From JAFGRU01 sp016934985 (GTDB lineage: Bacteria; Desulfobacterota; Desulfuromonadia; Desulfuromonadales; JAAYDE01): a stretch of 64,000 bases of DNA. Each line of letters opens with the position of its first letter. Positions within the stretch are counted from its first letter, which is position 1. Where the stretch lies: positions 372,001 to 436,000 of the forward strand of contig CAXXJQ010000003.1 of the NCBI GenBank assembly GCA_963665045.2. Direction: 5' to 3'. The notes under the pieces were generated by a model. The model was not told the DNA's origin, searched no databases, and saw only the letters and a list, made by a program, of their open reading frames with translations. Below, one piece after another: positions 43,487 through 53,274 of this stretch. Made by a program: the position numbers and the translations under genes.

Positions 43487-44488
43487 ATGAAAATTATCCG
43501 TAGCTTGGAAGATGACTTTCTGCCTTTACAAGAGTCGGTTGTTACTATTGGCAATTTTGACGGGATTCATCTCGGGCACCGAGAGATTTTTCGCAAAGTT
43601 GTTTCCACGGCTTGCCAATGCCATCTTCCTTCAGTGGTTTTCACATTTGTTCCTCACCCTATGGAGGTTCTGGCTCCTGCCCGGGCGCCCCAATTGATAA
43701 ACACCTATCAAGAAAAGGAAATTTTAATACAAGCTTCTTGTGTGGAGGTGTTGATTTGTGCTCCATTTACGGCACAGATGGCTCGGTTTCCGGCAAGTTT
43801 TTTTCTGGAAAAAATTCTTCTTGCGAAGTTGGGTATGAAGAAGTTGATCGTCGGTTATGACTACACTTTTGGCAAAAATCGGGAGGGAGACACCACCTAC
43901 CTTTTGGAACAAAGTGCCAAATTGGGATTTGATGTGGAAGTCCTTAAACCAATTTCCCATGGGGACCAAATTTTCAGTTCGACAGTGATCAGAAAATTGA
44001 TTGCCGAAGGGAAGGTTGGTCAGGTTATCCCTCTGCTGGGAAGAAATTTCTCAATAAAAGGAAAGGTCAAAAAAGGCTTCAAGCGAGGGAAAAAACTCGG
44101 GTTTCCAACCGCCAATCTGATTTTGGATAAAAAGATTCTTCCTTGTCCGGGTGTTTATGCCGCAAAGGTGCGGCTTGCAAGGAATATCTACGACGGGGTA
44201 ATAAACATTGGTTACAACCCCACATTTTTTCAAAGTGAACTTTCCTTTGAAGTCCATATTTTGGATTTCGATCTGGATATTTACGGTAAAAATCTGAGGG
44301 TATATTTTGTTGAACGTCTCAGGGATGAAAAGCTTTTTCCCACAGAGCAGGCTTTAGTAGAAGCAATTCACAGGGATGTCCAAAAAGCAAAAACGATCCT
44401 CAGGGATCAAAAAGTGATTGAATACAGAGATTACTTGGATTGTGGTCCCTGCGGGTCAAAAGGGAGGAATCGTGACAAGAATGATTGA
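43487..44488 (+). CDS. ribF: Bifunctional riboflavin kinase / FAD synthetase
   Basis: A 333-residue enzyme that phosphorylates riboflavin to FMN and adenylates FMN to FAD. The N-terminal nucleotidyltransferase has GNFDGIHLGHREIF and GYDYTFGKNREGD; the C-terminal kinase has GFPTANL and the NIGYNPTF segment. Its last residues (after EYRDYLDCG) are longer than usual and overlap aroE. Confidence 0.95.
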   Translation: MKIIRSLEDDFLPLQESVVTIGNFDGIHLGHREIFRKVVSTACQCHLPSVVFTFVPHPMEVLAPARAPQLINTYQEKEILIQASCVEVLICAPFTAQMARFPASFFLEKILLAKLGMKKLIVGYDYTFGKNREGDTTYLLEQSAKLGFDVEVLKPISHGDQIFSSTVIRKLIAEGKVGQVIPLLGRNFSIKGKVKKGFKRGKKLGFPTANLILDKKILPCPGVYAAKVRLARNIYDGVINIGYNPTFFQSELSFEVHILDFDLDIYGKNLRVYFVERLRDEKLFPTEQALVEAIHRDVQKAKTILRDQKVIEYRDYLDCGPCGSKGRNRDKND

Positions 44489-45341
44489 CGGTCGGACCCG
44501 GATTTTTGGGGTTTTGGGAGATCCTATCAGCCACTCTTTATCACCGGCAATGCATAATGCGGCTTTTTCCGACCTGGATATCAATGCCGTTTATTTGCCT
44601 TTTCATGTCAAAGCTCAAGAACTTGGAAATGCTGTGGCCGGCATCCGTGCCATGAATGTGACGGGAGTCAATGTGACTGTGCCGCATAAAGAGAAAATAA
44701 TGATTTTTCTGGATGAAGTGGATGCGGATGCGCAAATTATTGGTGCTGTCAATACCATTGTGAACCAAGAAGGAAAGTTGACCGGTTTCAACACTGACAG
44801 CCTGGGTTTTCTGAGATCTTTGCAAACGGATTTGAACTTCGATCCCCGAAATAAAAAAGTGCTTGTCCTAGGGGCCGGAGGTGCCTGCCGTGCAATTTTG
44901 ACCGCACTCTCCCGTTCTCAAACGGCCTGGATTGGGGTTGTGGACATTGTTATTGAAAAAGCTGAAGCCCTTGCTACAGAATTTTCGGGAAAATTTCCAG
45001 GCACACAATTTGCTTGGTTTTGCTGTGAGCCTGCTCAAGTAACGGGCATTTTTGCGGAGATTGATTTACTGGTAAATGCTACCCCGATTGGTTTGAAAGG
45101 GGAAAAGTTCGAGGGCATAAATTGGCAACAACTCCCTCCAACGGCTTGTATTTACGACATTGTATATGCATTTCCGGCAACTCCTCTGGTTCAATCGGTT
45201 CGGGATCGCGGCTATCGTGCGGCTGATGGCCTGGGCATGTTGATTGCCCAAGGGGAGGAAGCTTTTTTCCTCTGGAATGGCAAGTGGCCCCCCGAGGGGT
45301 CCATGAGAAAGGGTATATCATCTCTTGTCCAAAGGGAGTGA
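44472..45341 (+). CDS. aroE: Shikimate dehydrogenase
   Basis: A ~290-residue NADPH-dependent enzyme that reduces 3-dehydroshikimate in aromatic amino acid synthesis. Substrate-site residues are in SHSLSPAMHN and the catalytic lysine in NVTVPHKEKI; the nucleotide site is GAGGACRAI. The start is uncertain: GTG 44472 has GGGAGG four bases upstream, ATG 44481 has it 13 bases upstream. Both overlap the ribF end, so the two genes are probably co-transcribed. Confidence 0.93.
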   Translation: MTRMIDGRTRIFGVLGDPISHSLSPAMHNAAFSDLDINAVYLPFHVKAQELGNAVAGIRAMNVTGVNVTVPHKEKIMIFLDEVDADAQIIGAVNTIVNQEGKLTGFNTDSLGFLRSLQTDLNFDPRNKKVLVLGAGGACRAILTALSRSQTAWIGVVDIVIEKAEALATEFSGKFPGTQFAWFCCEPAQVTGIFAEIDLLVNATPIGLKGEKFEGINWQQLPPTACIYDIVYAFPATPLVQSVRDRGYRAADGLGMLIAQGEEAFFLWNGKWPPEGSMRKGISSLVQRE

Positions 45342-45370
45342 TATACCGGAAATTCTATTAAACCGGTATA
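45342..45370. promoter_or_regulatory. Palindrome between aroE and pilB
   Basis: TATACCGG and CCGGTATA, eight-base arms 13 bases apart, fill most of the gap between the aroE stop and the pilB ribosome site. There is no T tract, so an operator or an mRNA hairpin is more likely than a terminator. Confidence 0.45.
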
Positions 45371-45386
45371 ATCGGAGACGTTTTTC

Positions 45387-47090
45387 ATGTCAAGCAATCG
45401 CCTTGGTGAACTGCTCGTAAGAAACGAAATAATCAACGAAGATCAACTTAAACGGGCTAGTGAAGAACAAAAGAGAAATGGTGGCAGGCTTGGCTCAGCG
45501 TTGGTAAAGCTCAATTTTCTTGAAGAAAAAGCTCTCACCGATTTTTTAGCTAAACAATACAGGGTTCCATTTGTCGATCTTGAAAGTTTAGACTTGGAAC
45601 CGTCCGTTGTCAGCCACGTCCCTCCTGAAGTTGCTCAGAAATATCAGATAATTCCAGTTGACCGAAAAGGCTCCACCCTCAAGATTGCCATGAGCGATCC
45701 CTCCAATATTTTTGCTATCGACGATATTAAGTTCATGACCGGCTTCAATATTGAGGTATCGGTGGCATCCGAATCCGCCATCAAAAGTGCAATTGACCGC
45801 TATTACGATCAAAGCGCCACATTTGCGGATGTCATGGGGGATCTGGATGATATCGATCTGGAACTGGTAGATGATTCCGAGGATGTCGATGTTCATGAAC
45901 TGCAGCAGGCCAGCCAGGATGCGCCTGTCGTCAAACTGGTCAACCTGATTCTGACCGATGCCATTAAAAAAGGGGCCTCGGATATTCACATCGAGTGTTA
46001 TGAAAAATCTTTCCGGGTGCGCTACCGGATCGACGGGGTCCTTTACGAAGTCATGACTCCCCCTATGAAGCTTCGAGCGGCCATTGTTTCTCGTATCAAG
46101 ATTATGGCGGAACTGGATATTGCCGAGCGGCGGCTCCCCCAGGACGGCCGCATCAAGATCAAGCTGCCCGGTGGCAAGGACATGGACTATCGTGTCAGCA
46201 CCCTGCCGACCCTTTTTGGCGAAAAAATTGTTTTGCGTCTTTTGGACAAATCCAATCTGCAACTTGATATGACCAAACTCGGATACGAGGAACAGGCTTT
46301 GAAGTGGTTCAAGGAGGCTATTCACAAACCGTTCGGGATGGTCTTGGTCACAGGCCCGACCGGTTCCGGGAAAACCGTTTCTCTTTATTCGGCCCTTTCC
46401 GAGCTGAATAAAACAACCGAAAACATTTCGACAGCGGAAGATCCTGTGGAATTTAACTTTGCCGGCATCAATCAGGTCCATGTCCATGAAAGTATTGGGC
46501 TCACTTTTGCGTCGGCTCTACGGGCTTTTCTGCGACAGGACCCGGATATCATCATGATCGGTGAGATTCGTGACTTCGAAACAGCGGAGATTGGAGTCAA
46601 GGCAGCCCTGACCGGTCACTTGGTTCTTTCCACCCTGCATACCAATGATGCCCCCAGCACCATTAGCCGTCTTCTTAACATGGGAATCGAACCCTTTCTT
46701 GTTTCGACGGCGGTCAACCTGATCTCGGCTCAGCGGTTGGCGCGAAAGGTGTGTCAGGAATGTAAAGAAGTCGATGAGATCGGCAAGCAGGAGCTCATTC
46801 AGGCCGGCGTCAAGCCTGAAGAGGTTGACGGTTTGGTTTGTTATAAGGGCAAAGGCTGCTCTGTTTGCCACGAAACCGGCTATAAAGGCCGTGTCGGGAT
46901 TTACCAGGTCATGCCGATGTTTGAATCGATAAGGGAAATGGTTCTCGCCGGAGGCACTACGGCGGACATCAAGCGCGAATCCATGAGGCTGGGTGTTAAA
47001 ACCATGCGCCAGTCGGCTTTGACCAAGCTGAAGGAAGGCGCCCTCTCCTTTGAGGAGGTGCTGAGGGTGACTGTTGGTGATGATGGTTAG
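45387..47090 (+). CDS. pilB: Type IV pilus extension ATPase PilB
   Basis: A 567-residue GspE-type ATPase that powers pilus polymerisation. An N-terminal MshEN/T2SSE-N domain (about 5-150) is followed by the ATPase with Walker A GPTGSGKT, Asp-box, Walker B DIIMIGEIRD and the zinc-binding tetracysteine CQEC...CSVC. It opens the pilBTC-pilSR-pilA run known from Geobacter. MshEN domains can bind c-di-GMP in some relatives; whether this one does is unknown. Confidence 0.97.
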   Translation: MSSNRLGELLVRNEIINEDQLKRASEEQKRNGGRLGSALVKLNFLEEKALTDFLAKQYRVPFVDLESLDLEPSVVSHVPPEVAQKYQIIPVDRKGSTLKIAMSDPSNIFAIDDIKFMTGFNIEVSVASESAIKSAIDRYYDQSATFADVMGDLDDIDLELVDDSEDVDVHELQQASQDAPVVKLVNLILTDAIKKGASDIHIECYEKSFRVRYRIDGVLYEVMTPPMKLRAAIVSRIKIMAELDIAERRLPQDGRIKIKLPGGKDMDYRVSTLPTLFGEKIVLRLLDKSNLQLDMTKLGYEEQALKWFKEAIHKPFGMVLVTGPTGSGKTVSLYSALSELNKTTENISTAEDPVEFNFAGINQVHVHESIGLTFASALRAFLRQDPDIIMIGEIRDFETAEIGVKAALTGHLVLSTLHTNDAPSTISRLLNMGIEPFLVSTAVNLISAQRLARKVCQECKEVDEIGKQELIQAGVKPEEVDGLVCYKGKGCSVCHETGYKGRVGIYQVMPMFESIREMVLAGGTTADIKRESMRLGVKTMRQSALTKLKEGALSFEEVLRVTVGDDG

Positions 47091-47161
47091 CTCTTTTTTA
47101 ATTGCTGAGTTAATTATTAGTTTTTAGTCAAAAAAGAAAAATACATTGGAGATTTTCGACT

Positions 47162-48271
47162 ATGGTAGGAATTCACGATTTACTGAAAACAACGGTTGAA
47201 GCCGGTGCTTCGGACCTGCATATTTCCACTGGCTCCCCTCCCCAGATTCGGATCCATGGCCAGATGGTCCCCCTTGAGCATCCTTCGCTTCAACCTGCGG
47301 ATACCAAACAGATTTGTTACAGTATCCTGACCGAGGCGCAAAAGCATAAATTCGAGGAAAACCACGAGCTTGATTTTTCTTTCGGGGTAAAGGGGCTTGC
47401 CCGCTTCAGGGGTAATGTGTTTGTTCAGCGGGGCGCGCTTGCCGGGGTGTTCCGGCTTATTCCTTACAAGTTTCTTTCTTTTGAAGAGCTGGGGCTGCCA
47501 TCTGTGGTGAAAGATCTTGCCCGGAAGCCTCGCGGTCTGATTCTGGTAACCGGACCGACGGGGAGCGGTAAATCGACCACCCTTGCTTCCATTATCGATA
47601 TGATCAATTCAGAAAGACATGAGCATATCGTCACTATTGAGGACCCCATTGAATACATTCATCCGCACAAGAAGTGTCTTGTCAACCAAAGGGAGGTTGG
47701 TGCCGATACTTTCTCGTTTCAGAATGCCTTGAAATACATTCTCAGACAGGACCCCGATGTGGTCCTCCTTGGCGAGTTGCGCAATCTTGAAACCATCGAG
47801 TCAGCTCTTACTATTGCCGAGACCGGGCATTTGTGCTTTGCCACCCTTCATACCAATAGTTGTGTTCAGTCCATCAATCGAATTGTCGATGTCTTTCCCA
47901 CCAATCAGCAGGCCCAGGTTCGGACACAGCTGTCTTTTGTTTTGGAAGGTGTTCTCTCCCAGACCCTGGTCCCAACGGTGGATGGCAAAGGGAGGGTTAT
48001 GGCCCTCGAACTGATGGTCCCCAATATGGCCATCCGGTCTTTGGTCAGAGACGACAAGATTCATCAGATTTATTCGCAGATGCAGATGGGACAGGAAAAG
48101 TATGGAATGCAGACGTTGAATCAGTCTCTTTTTATGCATTTTCATAATCGCAAAATCAGTCGAGAAACAGCATTAAGCCGCTCATCAGACCCGGATGAAC
48201 TTCTCCAGATGATGGCCAATCCGGCATCGGTTCTAAAACGAATGAAGCCGGGAAGTGTTAATGTCGCTTAA
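47162..48271 (+). CDS. pilT: Type IV pilus retraction ATPase PilT
   Basis: A 369-residue retraction motor. It begins with EAGASDLHIS, has Walker A GPTGSGKST and Walker B DVVLLGELRN, and carries the PilT-specific C-terminal motif as AIRSLVRDDK (usual AIRNLIREGK). The residue after the Walker B arginine is Asn where Asp is more usual. It lies 71 bases after pilB and 26 before pilC. Confidence 0.97.
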   Translation: MVGIHDLLKTTVEAGASDLHISTGSPPQIRIHGQMVPLEHPSLQPADTKQICYSILTEAQKHKFEENHELDFSFGVKGLARFRGNVFVQRGALAGVFRLIPYKFLSFEELGLPSVVKDLARKPRGLILVTGPTGSGKSTTLASIIDMINSERHEHIVTIEDPIEYIHPHKKCLVNQREVGADTFSFQNALKYILRQDPDVVLLGELRNLETIESALTIAETGHLCFATLHTNSCVQSINRIVDVFPTNQQAQVRTQLSFVLEGVLSQTLVPTVDGKGRVMALELMVPNMAIRSLVRDDKIHQIYSQMQMGQEKYGMQTLNQSLFMHFHNRKISRETALSRSSDPDELLQMMANPASVLKRMKPGSVNVA

Positions 48272-48297
48272 ATAAAAAGGAATTAGACGGGAGGTTA

Positions 48298-49518
48298 GTG
48301 ATGCCCAAATTTGCTTGGGTGGGAAAAAGCCGAAGCGGCGATATCCAAAAAGGCGAAATGGAAGCTGTCAATGAGGCCATGGTCGTTGCTCAGTTGCGCA
48401 AACAGGGCCTCATGGCGTCAACGGTCAAAGAGAAAGGCAAGGGCCTTGATGTCGAAATAAAGATTCCCGGTTTCAAGCCAAAAGTGACCACCAAGGACCT
48501 GGTTGTCTTTACCAGGCAGTTCGCCACCATGATCGATGCGGGTCTCCCTTTGGTCCAGTGCCTGGATATTCTGGGGCGACAGCAGCAGAATAAAACATTT
48601 AAAGGGGTTTTGCAGCAAGTCAAGGAAGACGTGGAGTCGGGCTCCACTTTTGCTGACACCCTAAAAAAACATCCAAATGTATTTGATGAATTGTTCGTCA
48701 ACCTTGTTGCGGCGGGGGAGATCGGCGGGATTTTGGACACCATTATGAACCGTCTGGCCGCCTATATCGAGAAAGCTTTCAAACTTCGGAAAAAGATTAA
48801 GAGCGCGATGACTTATCCCGCAACCATTGTGGGTATTGCGGTAATTGTTATTGCTGTCATTTTGGTTTTCGTCATTCCATCTTTTGAAAAGATGTTTGCT
48901 GATTTCGGTGGTGCTCTGCCTGCCCCGACTCAGATCGTTATTGCCATCAGTAATTTCGTTCAGCGCTATATTCTAGTCATAATTGGTTTTTTTGTGGCGC
49001 TGTCTTTCGGTCTTAAGAGGCTGTATCGAACCAAAAAAGGCCGTTTGAAAATGGACCAGTTGGCCCTGAAAGCCCCCATTTTCGGGACTTTAATCCGCAA
49101 GGTGGCAGTGGCTAAATTCAGTCGGACTCTTGGGACTATGATTTCCAGCGGGGTGCCGATTTTGGATGGTCTTGAAATTGTTGCCAAAACGGCTGGGAAC
49201 AAAGTGGTTGAGAACGCCATTTACGGTGTTCGCGAAAGTATCAGTCAAGGGAAAACCATTGCCGAGCCGCTGGAAAAATCCGGGGTTTTCCCCCCAATGG
49301 TATGCCAGATGGTGGGCGTCGGAGAGCAGTCCGGTGCTATTGATGCCATGCTCAATAAAATTGCCGACTTTTATGACGATGAAGTCGATGATGCTGTCAA
49401 TAATTTGACCTCCATGATGGAACCCTTGCTGATTCTCTTTCTCGGGGTGACCGTCGGCGGCTTGGTTATCGCCATGTATCTTCCGATCTTTAAAATTGCC
49501 GGGGCCGTGGGAGGTTAG
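48298..49518 (+). CDS. pilC: Type IV pilus inner-membrane platform protein PilC
   Basis: A 406-residue GspF-type platform protein with two GspF domains (FTRQFATMIDAGLPLVQCLDIL and FSRTLGTMISSGVPILDGLEI) and three membrane helices. It links the motors PilB and PilT to the growing pilus. It precedes pilS by 11 bases. Confidence 0.97.
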   Translation: MMPKFAWVGKSRSGDIQKGEMEAVNEAMVVAQLRKQGLMASTVKEKGKGLDVEIKIPGFKPKVTTKDLVVFTRQFATMIDAGLPLVQCLDILGRQQQNKTFKGVLQQVKEDVESGSTFADTLKKHPNVFDELFVNLVAAGEIGGILDTIMNRLAAYIEKAFKLRKKIKSAMTYPATIVGIAVIVIAVILVFVIPSFEKMFADFGGALPAPTQIVIAISNFVQRYILVIIGFFVALSFGLKRLYRTKKGRLKMDQLALKAPIFGTLIRKVAVAKFSRTLGTMISSGVPILDGLEIVAKTAGNKVVENAIYGVRESISQGKTIAEPLEKSGVFPPMVCQMVGVGEQSGAIDAMLNKIADFYDDEVDDAVNNLTSMMEPLLILFLGVTVGGLVIAMYLPIFKIAGAVGG

Positions 49519-49529
49519 GACCCGAACCC

Positions 49530-51242
49530 ATGACAGCGAGAAGCACCAATGTTCATACGGAGACTTTTTCCCACAACCAGATAATCTGGTACCTTTTCTG
49601 TCGGGTGTTGGTAATCACTCTATTCTTGGGTGGCACGATTGTTTACCATCTGCGAGGGGGAGTAGAGTCGCTTCACCCGGTTCTGGCGCTCCTTTATTTT
49701 CTTTTTGGTGTTTCATTTTTTCAAGCACTTGTTTCGGCTTTTTTGTTGTTCCGGGTTCAAAAAATCAAATGGCTGGTCCAGGTGCAGATTGCCTGGGATC
49801 TTTTGATTGCCACCCTGTTAATTTATATTTCTGGTGGCATTGCCAGCCATTTCTCCTTTTTATTCATTCTGATTATCGCCTGTGCCAGCATTTTTTTCGG
49901 ACGGCGTGAAATTTTCGTTGTTGCCGCTGCTTCCATCATTCTTTACGGCAGTCTACTGGATCTGCAGTACTATGGTTACCTGCCGTTGCTCAAGGGGTTG
50001 GATTTCCCCCTGCAGATCGATGGTCGGGAAGTGTTTTTTGCTGTATTTATCCATCTTATCGCATTTCTCTCCACCGCTTTTCTAAGCTATCAACTGGTTG
50101 AAAAGCTTCGCAAAAGCGAAATGGCCCTGCGTAAGAGGCAGATCGACTATCGTGAACTGGAAAACCTCAACAATGCCATATTGCTCAATATTACCAGTGG
50201 GCTCATGATTCTTGACTCTGAGGGGAAAATACAGTCATTCAATCACTCGGCAGAACGAATTACCGGATATTGTCTTGAAGATTTGTTCGATAGGGATTTC
50301 AGGGATATTTTTCCCAAGATGGTGGCTTTCAGGAGTGATAATTTCCGCATTGTCGAGCGCGATGAATGTCGTTTTGTCGATCAAGAAGGGAATGCCAAAA
50401 TTATCGGCTATTCATCTTCCCTCCTTCAAAACTCCGAAGATGGCATTTTGGGTCTTCTCATTTCTTTCCAGGATTTGACCCGCATAAAAGAAATGGAGGA
50501 CAAGTTAAAAAGATCCGACCGTTTGGCAGCGGTTGGTCAGATGGCCTCAGGCATGGCCCATGAGATCCGAAATCCGTTGGCCTCTATCAGCGGATCGGTG
50601 CAACTTCTTATGGAAGAGGGGCGGTTCTCAGATGAGGAGACCCATTTGATGAAAATAGTCCTTCGTGAAGCCGATCGTCTGAGTAGATTGCTGACCGATT
50701 TTCTGGTGTTTGCCCGTCCGGCGCCACCAAATAATTCAGAGGTGGATGTCTCGGCGATGTTGGACGAACTGGCGGAAATGGTTGCTGCGGACACACGATT
50801 TTCACAAGTCAGAATTCAGAAATCCTACCCTCGCGATTGCTTGATGTTAGTGGATGGGCAGCAGATTCGCCAGGCTCTCTGGAATCTGGTTATTAATGCC
50901 GCGGAAGCTATTTCGGGAGCAGGGAAAATCTGTTTAGGTATTGATCAGGCAACTTCCACAATTTTTGTTGAGGATAGCGGTCCCGGGATTCCTGAAGACA
51001 TCCGTGGAAAAATTTTTGATCCGTTTTTCACGACAAAGGATAAAGGCAGCGGGCTGGGGTTGGCCACGGTATATACCATTGTGGAGCAACATGGTGGTTC
51101 TGTCGATTTCAAGGACGTCAAAGGCGGTGGAACGCGATTAACTATTTTTTTGCCGCAGGCTTTTACAAAAGAGAGCACGGTCGAAGAAGAGGGCGTTTGT
51201 ATCCCGAACGAAACACTGTCATCGGTGGTTGGAGTTGGATAG
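49530..51242 (+). CDS. pilS: PilS-type membrane sensor histidine kinase
   Basis: A 570-residue kinase with six predicted N-terminal membrane helices (to about residue 190), a PAS domain (about 215-330), HisKA with the histidine in ASGMAHEIRNPLAS, and a HATPase (NLVINAAEAI, DSGPGI, FDPFFTTK, GSGLGLATVY). In Pseudomonas, PilS senses pilin level in the membrane; by position it should phosphorylate the following PilR. Confidence 0.95.
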   Translation: MTARSTNVHTETFSHNQIIWYLFCRVLVITLFLGGTIVYHLRGGVESLHPVLALLYFLFGVSFFQALVSAFLLFRVQKIKWLVQVQIAWDLLIATLLIYISGGIASHFSFLFILIIACASIFFGRREIFVVAAASIILYGSLLDLQYYGYLPLLKGLDFPLQIDGREVFFAVFIHLIAFLSTAFLSYQLVEKLRKSEMALRKRQIDYRELENLNNAILLNITSGLMILDSEGKIQSFNHSAERITGYCLEDLFDRDFRDIFPKMVAFRSDNFRIVERDECRFVDQEGNAKIIGYSSSLLQNSEDGILGLLISFQDLTRIKEMEDKLKRSDRLAAVGQMASGMAHEIRNPLASISGSVQLLMEEGRFSDEETHLMKIVLREADRLSRLLTDFLVFARPAPPNNSEVDVSAMLDELAEMVAADTRFSQVRIQKSYPRDCLMLVDGQQIRQALWNLVINAAEAISGAGKICLGIDQATSTIFVEDSGPGIPEDIRGKIFDPFFTTKDKGSGLGLATVYTIVEQHGGSVDFKDVKGGGTRLTIFLPQAFTKESTVEEEGVCIPNETLSSVVGVG

Positions 51243-51557
51243 AAGTGAATTGGCAGAAGACGGAAGGCTTAAGAAAAAAAGCCTATTCTTTACCAATTGC
51301 CAAACATTGCATTTTGTAAATGCCTTTTTCCGTTCCTTTTGAGGCGGGTGGTCCAAAAAAAGCTAAATTTTTCCTGGAATAATCCGATAAGCCTGTAGAT
51401 CATTTATCACTTTTTTCACTCATTATTTAGAAATACCGGTGTTTAACAGGGCAAGCCGGCGGCAGACTGAAGGCTCAGTCTTAACAACAAACACTAAGAT
51501 TCTTACCAAACAGCCTTCAGCCTTCAACCTAAGACCCTAAATTTTAAGGAGCGTACC
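51243..51557. other. Gap between pilS and pilR with short inverted repeats
   Basis: About 315 bases without a gene. A nine-base inverted pair CTGAAGGCT (51467-51475) and AGCCTTCAG (51512-51520), followed by a repeated CCTTCA, lies just before pilR. It could form a hairpin in the pilR leader. Nothing else is supported. Confidence 0.5.
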
Positions 51558-52976
51558 TTGGAAGAAAAAAAATACTCCATTCTGGTTGTAGATGACGAAG
51601 AGAGCATGCGTGAGTTTCTGGCCATCATGCTTCATCGTGAGGGCTACAAGGTGACTGCCGCCGAAGATGGGGCCCAAGCCCTGGTTTGCCTCAACAATAA
51701 TTCCTATGACCTGATTATTAGCGATATACAAATGCCGCGGCTTGATGGCTTCAAGCTTCTAAAGCATGTTCAGGAACATTGCTCTGAAACGGTAATGATC
51801 ATGATTACTGCTTTTTCGACCACCGAAGAGGCCGTTGAAGCCATGAAAAACGGGGCATACGATTATATCATCAAGCCCTTCAAAAATGAGGAGATCAGGC
51901 TTGTTGTCAAAAATGCCCTGGAGAGAAAGGTTCTCCGCCAGGAAAATACCGAACTGAAAAAGGAGTTGGGTAAGCGCTACTCCTTTTCGAGCATCATCGG
52001 AAAAAGCAAGTGCATGCAGCAGGTCTATGACCTGATTGCAAAAGTGGCGGATACCAAAGCGAATGTTCTTATTACCGGGGAAAGTGGAACCGGCAAGGAA
52101 CTTGTCGCCAGGGCCGTACATTACAATGGCAAAAGTAAAGAGGCGCCTTTTGTCGCTATCAATTGCGGAGCTATTCCCGAGAATCTTCTTGAAAGTGAGC
52201 TGTTCGGCCATGAGAAAGGTTCTTTTACAGGTGCAACAAATGCCAAGGTGGGTCTTTTCGAAGCTGCTAACGGCGGCACCATTTTTCTGGATGAGATTGG
52301 CGAACTTCCTGCCCTGATGCAAGTCAAGCTACTGCGTGTTCTTCAGGAGAGAGAGATCCGCAAGGTCGGCGGGACTAAAAACATAGCTGTGAATGTGCGT
52401 CTTATTGTGGCGACAAATAAAGAGTTGGAAGAAGAGGTCGCTCAGGGTAATTTTCGCGAAGACCTTTTTTATCGCATAAATGTCATTCGCGTCGATTTGC
52501 CACCGCTGCGGGCGAGGAAAGACGACATCCCACTTCTGATTGAACATTTTTATAAAAAGGTTTCCGATCGGGAAGAGTCTCTGGATATCTCTTCCAAGGC
52601 GATGAAAAGGTTGCTTGATTATCACTGGCCCGGCAATATCCGGGAACTGGAAAATGTGGTCGAACGTTGTGTGATTCTTGGAAACGCGGAGGAGATTCAG
52701 GAGGAAGATCTGCCCGCACAACTCCTCAAAAAAGGGGATGGAAATGCCCAGAGCAGTTTTGACGAGTTGCCCGATACGGGCCTGAATCTTGATGATTTCC
52801 TCGGCAATATCGAGAAGGATATTCTCCTCAAAGCATTGGATAGAACCGATGGTGTTCGCAAGAAGGCTGCGGAATTATTGAAGATTTCCTTCCGTTCAAT
52901 GCGCTATCGGTTGGCCAAATATGATATTGACCCCGATGGTGATGAAGACTCGATAGAAGCCGACATTGCGGTGTGA
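51558..52976 (+). CDS. pilR: PilR-type sigma-54 response regulator
   Basis: A 472-residue NtrC-family activator with a receiver (Asp in LIISDIQMPRLD, Lys in IIKPFK), an AAA+ domain (Walker A GESGTGKE; sigma-54 loop GSFTGA) and a Fis-like helix-turn-helix (VRKKAAELLKISFRSMRYRL). The start is TTG at 51558 with AAGGAG upstream. The Ser in GSFTGA is common in PilR. It should activate the sigma-54 promoter 140 bases downstream, in front of pilA. Confidence 0.95.
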   Translation: MEEKKYSILVVDDEESMREFLAIMLHREGYKVTAAEDGAQALVCLNNNSYDLIISDIQMPRLDGFKLLKHVQEHCSETVMIMITAFSTTEEAVEAMKNGAYDYIIKPFKNEEIRLVVKNALERKVLRQENTELKKELGKRYSFSSIIGKSKCMQQVYDLIAKVADTKANVLITGESGTGKELVARAVHYNGKSKEAPFVAINCGAIPENLLESELFGHEKGSFTGATNAKVGLFEAANGGTIFLDEIGELPALMQVKLLRVLQEREIRKVGGTKNIAVNVRLIVATNKELEEEVAQGNFREDLFYRINVIRVDLPPLRARKDDIPLLIEHFYKKVSDREESLDISSKAMKRLLDYHWPGNIRELENVVERCVILGNAEEIQEEDLPAQLLKKGDGNAQSSFDELPDTGLNLDDFLGNIEKDILLKALDRTDGVRKKAAELLKISFRSMRYRLAKYDIDPDGDEDSIEADIAV

Positions 52977-53117
52977 CATTAATTGTTCGCGATGAATGAC
53001 ACTATTGGAAATAGATACTTCTTTGTTAGCTCTATTTTCTTAAAGAAAAAACTTTTCAGGTCTTTAAATCCCTTATTTTTTGGGCTTTAAAGGAAAAATT
53101 TAGAGAAATTTCCCATA

Positions 53118-53133
53118 TGGCATATGCTTTGCT
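53118..53133 (+). promoter_or_regulatory. Sigma-54 promoter of pilA
   Basis: TGGCATATGCTTTGCT matches TGGCACG-N4-TTGCW with exact TGGCA and TTGCT boxes and exact spacing. It lies 142 bases before the pilA start and directly downstream of pilR, giving a leader of about 130 bases. Confidence 0.85.
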
Positions 53134-53274
53134 TTCTGTAATGATCAATGAATGACGGGGCAAGGAGGTGAAGGTTTCGGTCAAACAATTGTTAGTCAAT
53201 CCTAGTTTTGCTGGCCTTTAGAAAAAAGCCAAAAGTTAAAACTATTTTTTTAAACCCAGAAAGGAGAAAAACCA

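Noticed and set aside
52221..52238. GSFTGA instead of GAFTGA in PilR as a defect
   Set aside because: As I recall, serine is common at this place in PilR proteins, so the sigma-54 contact loop is probably functional.
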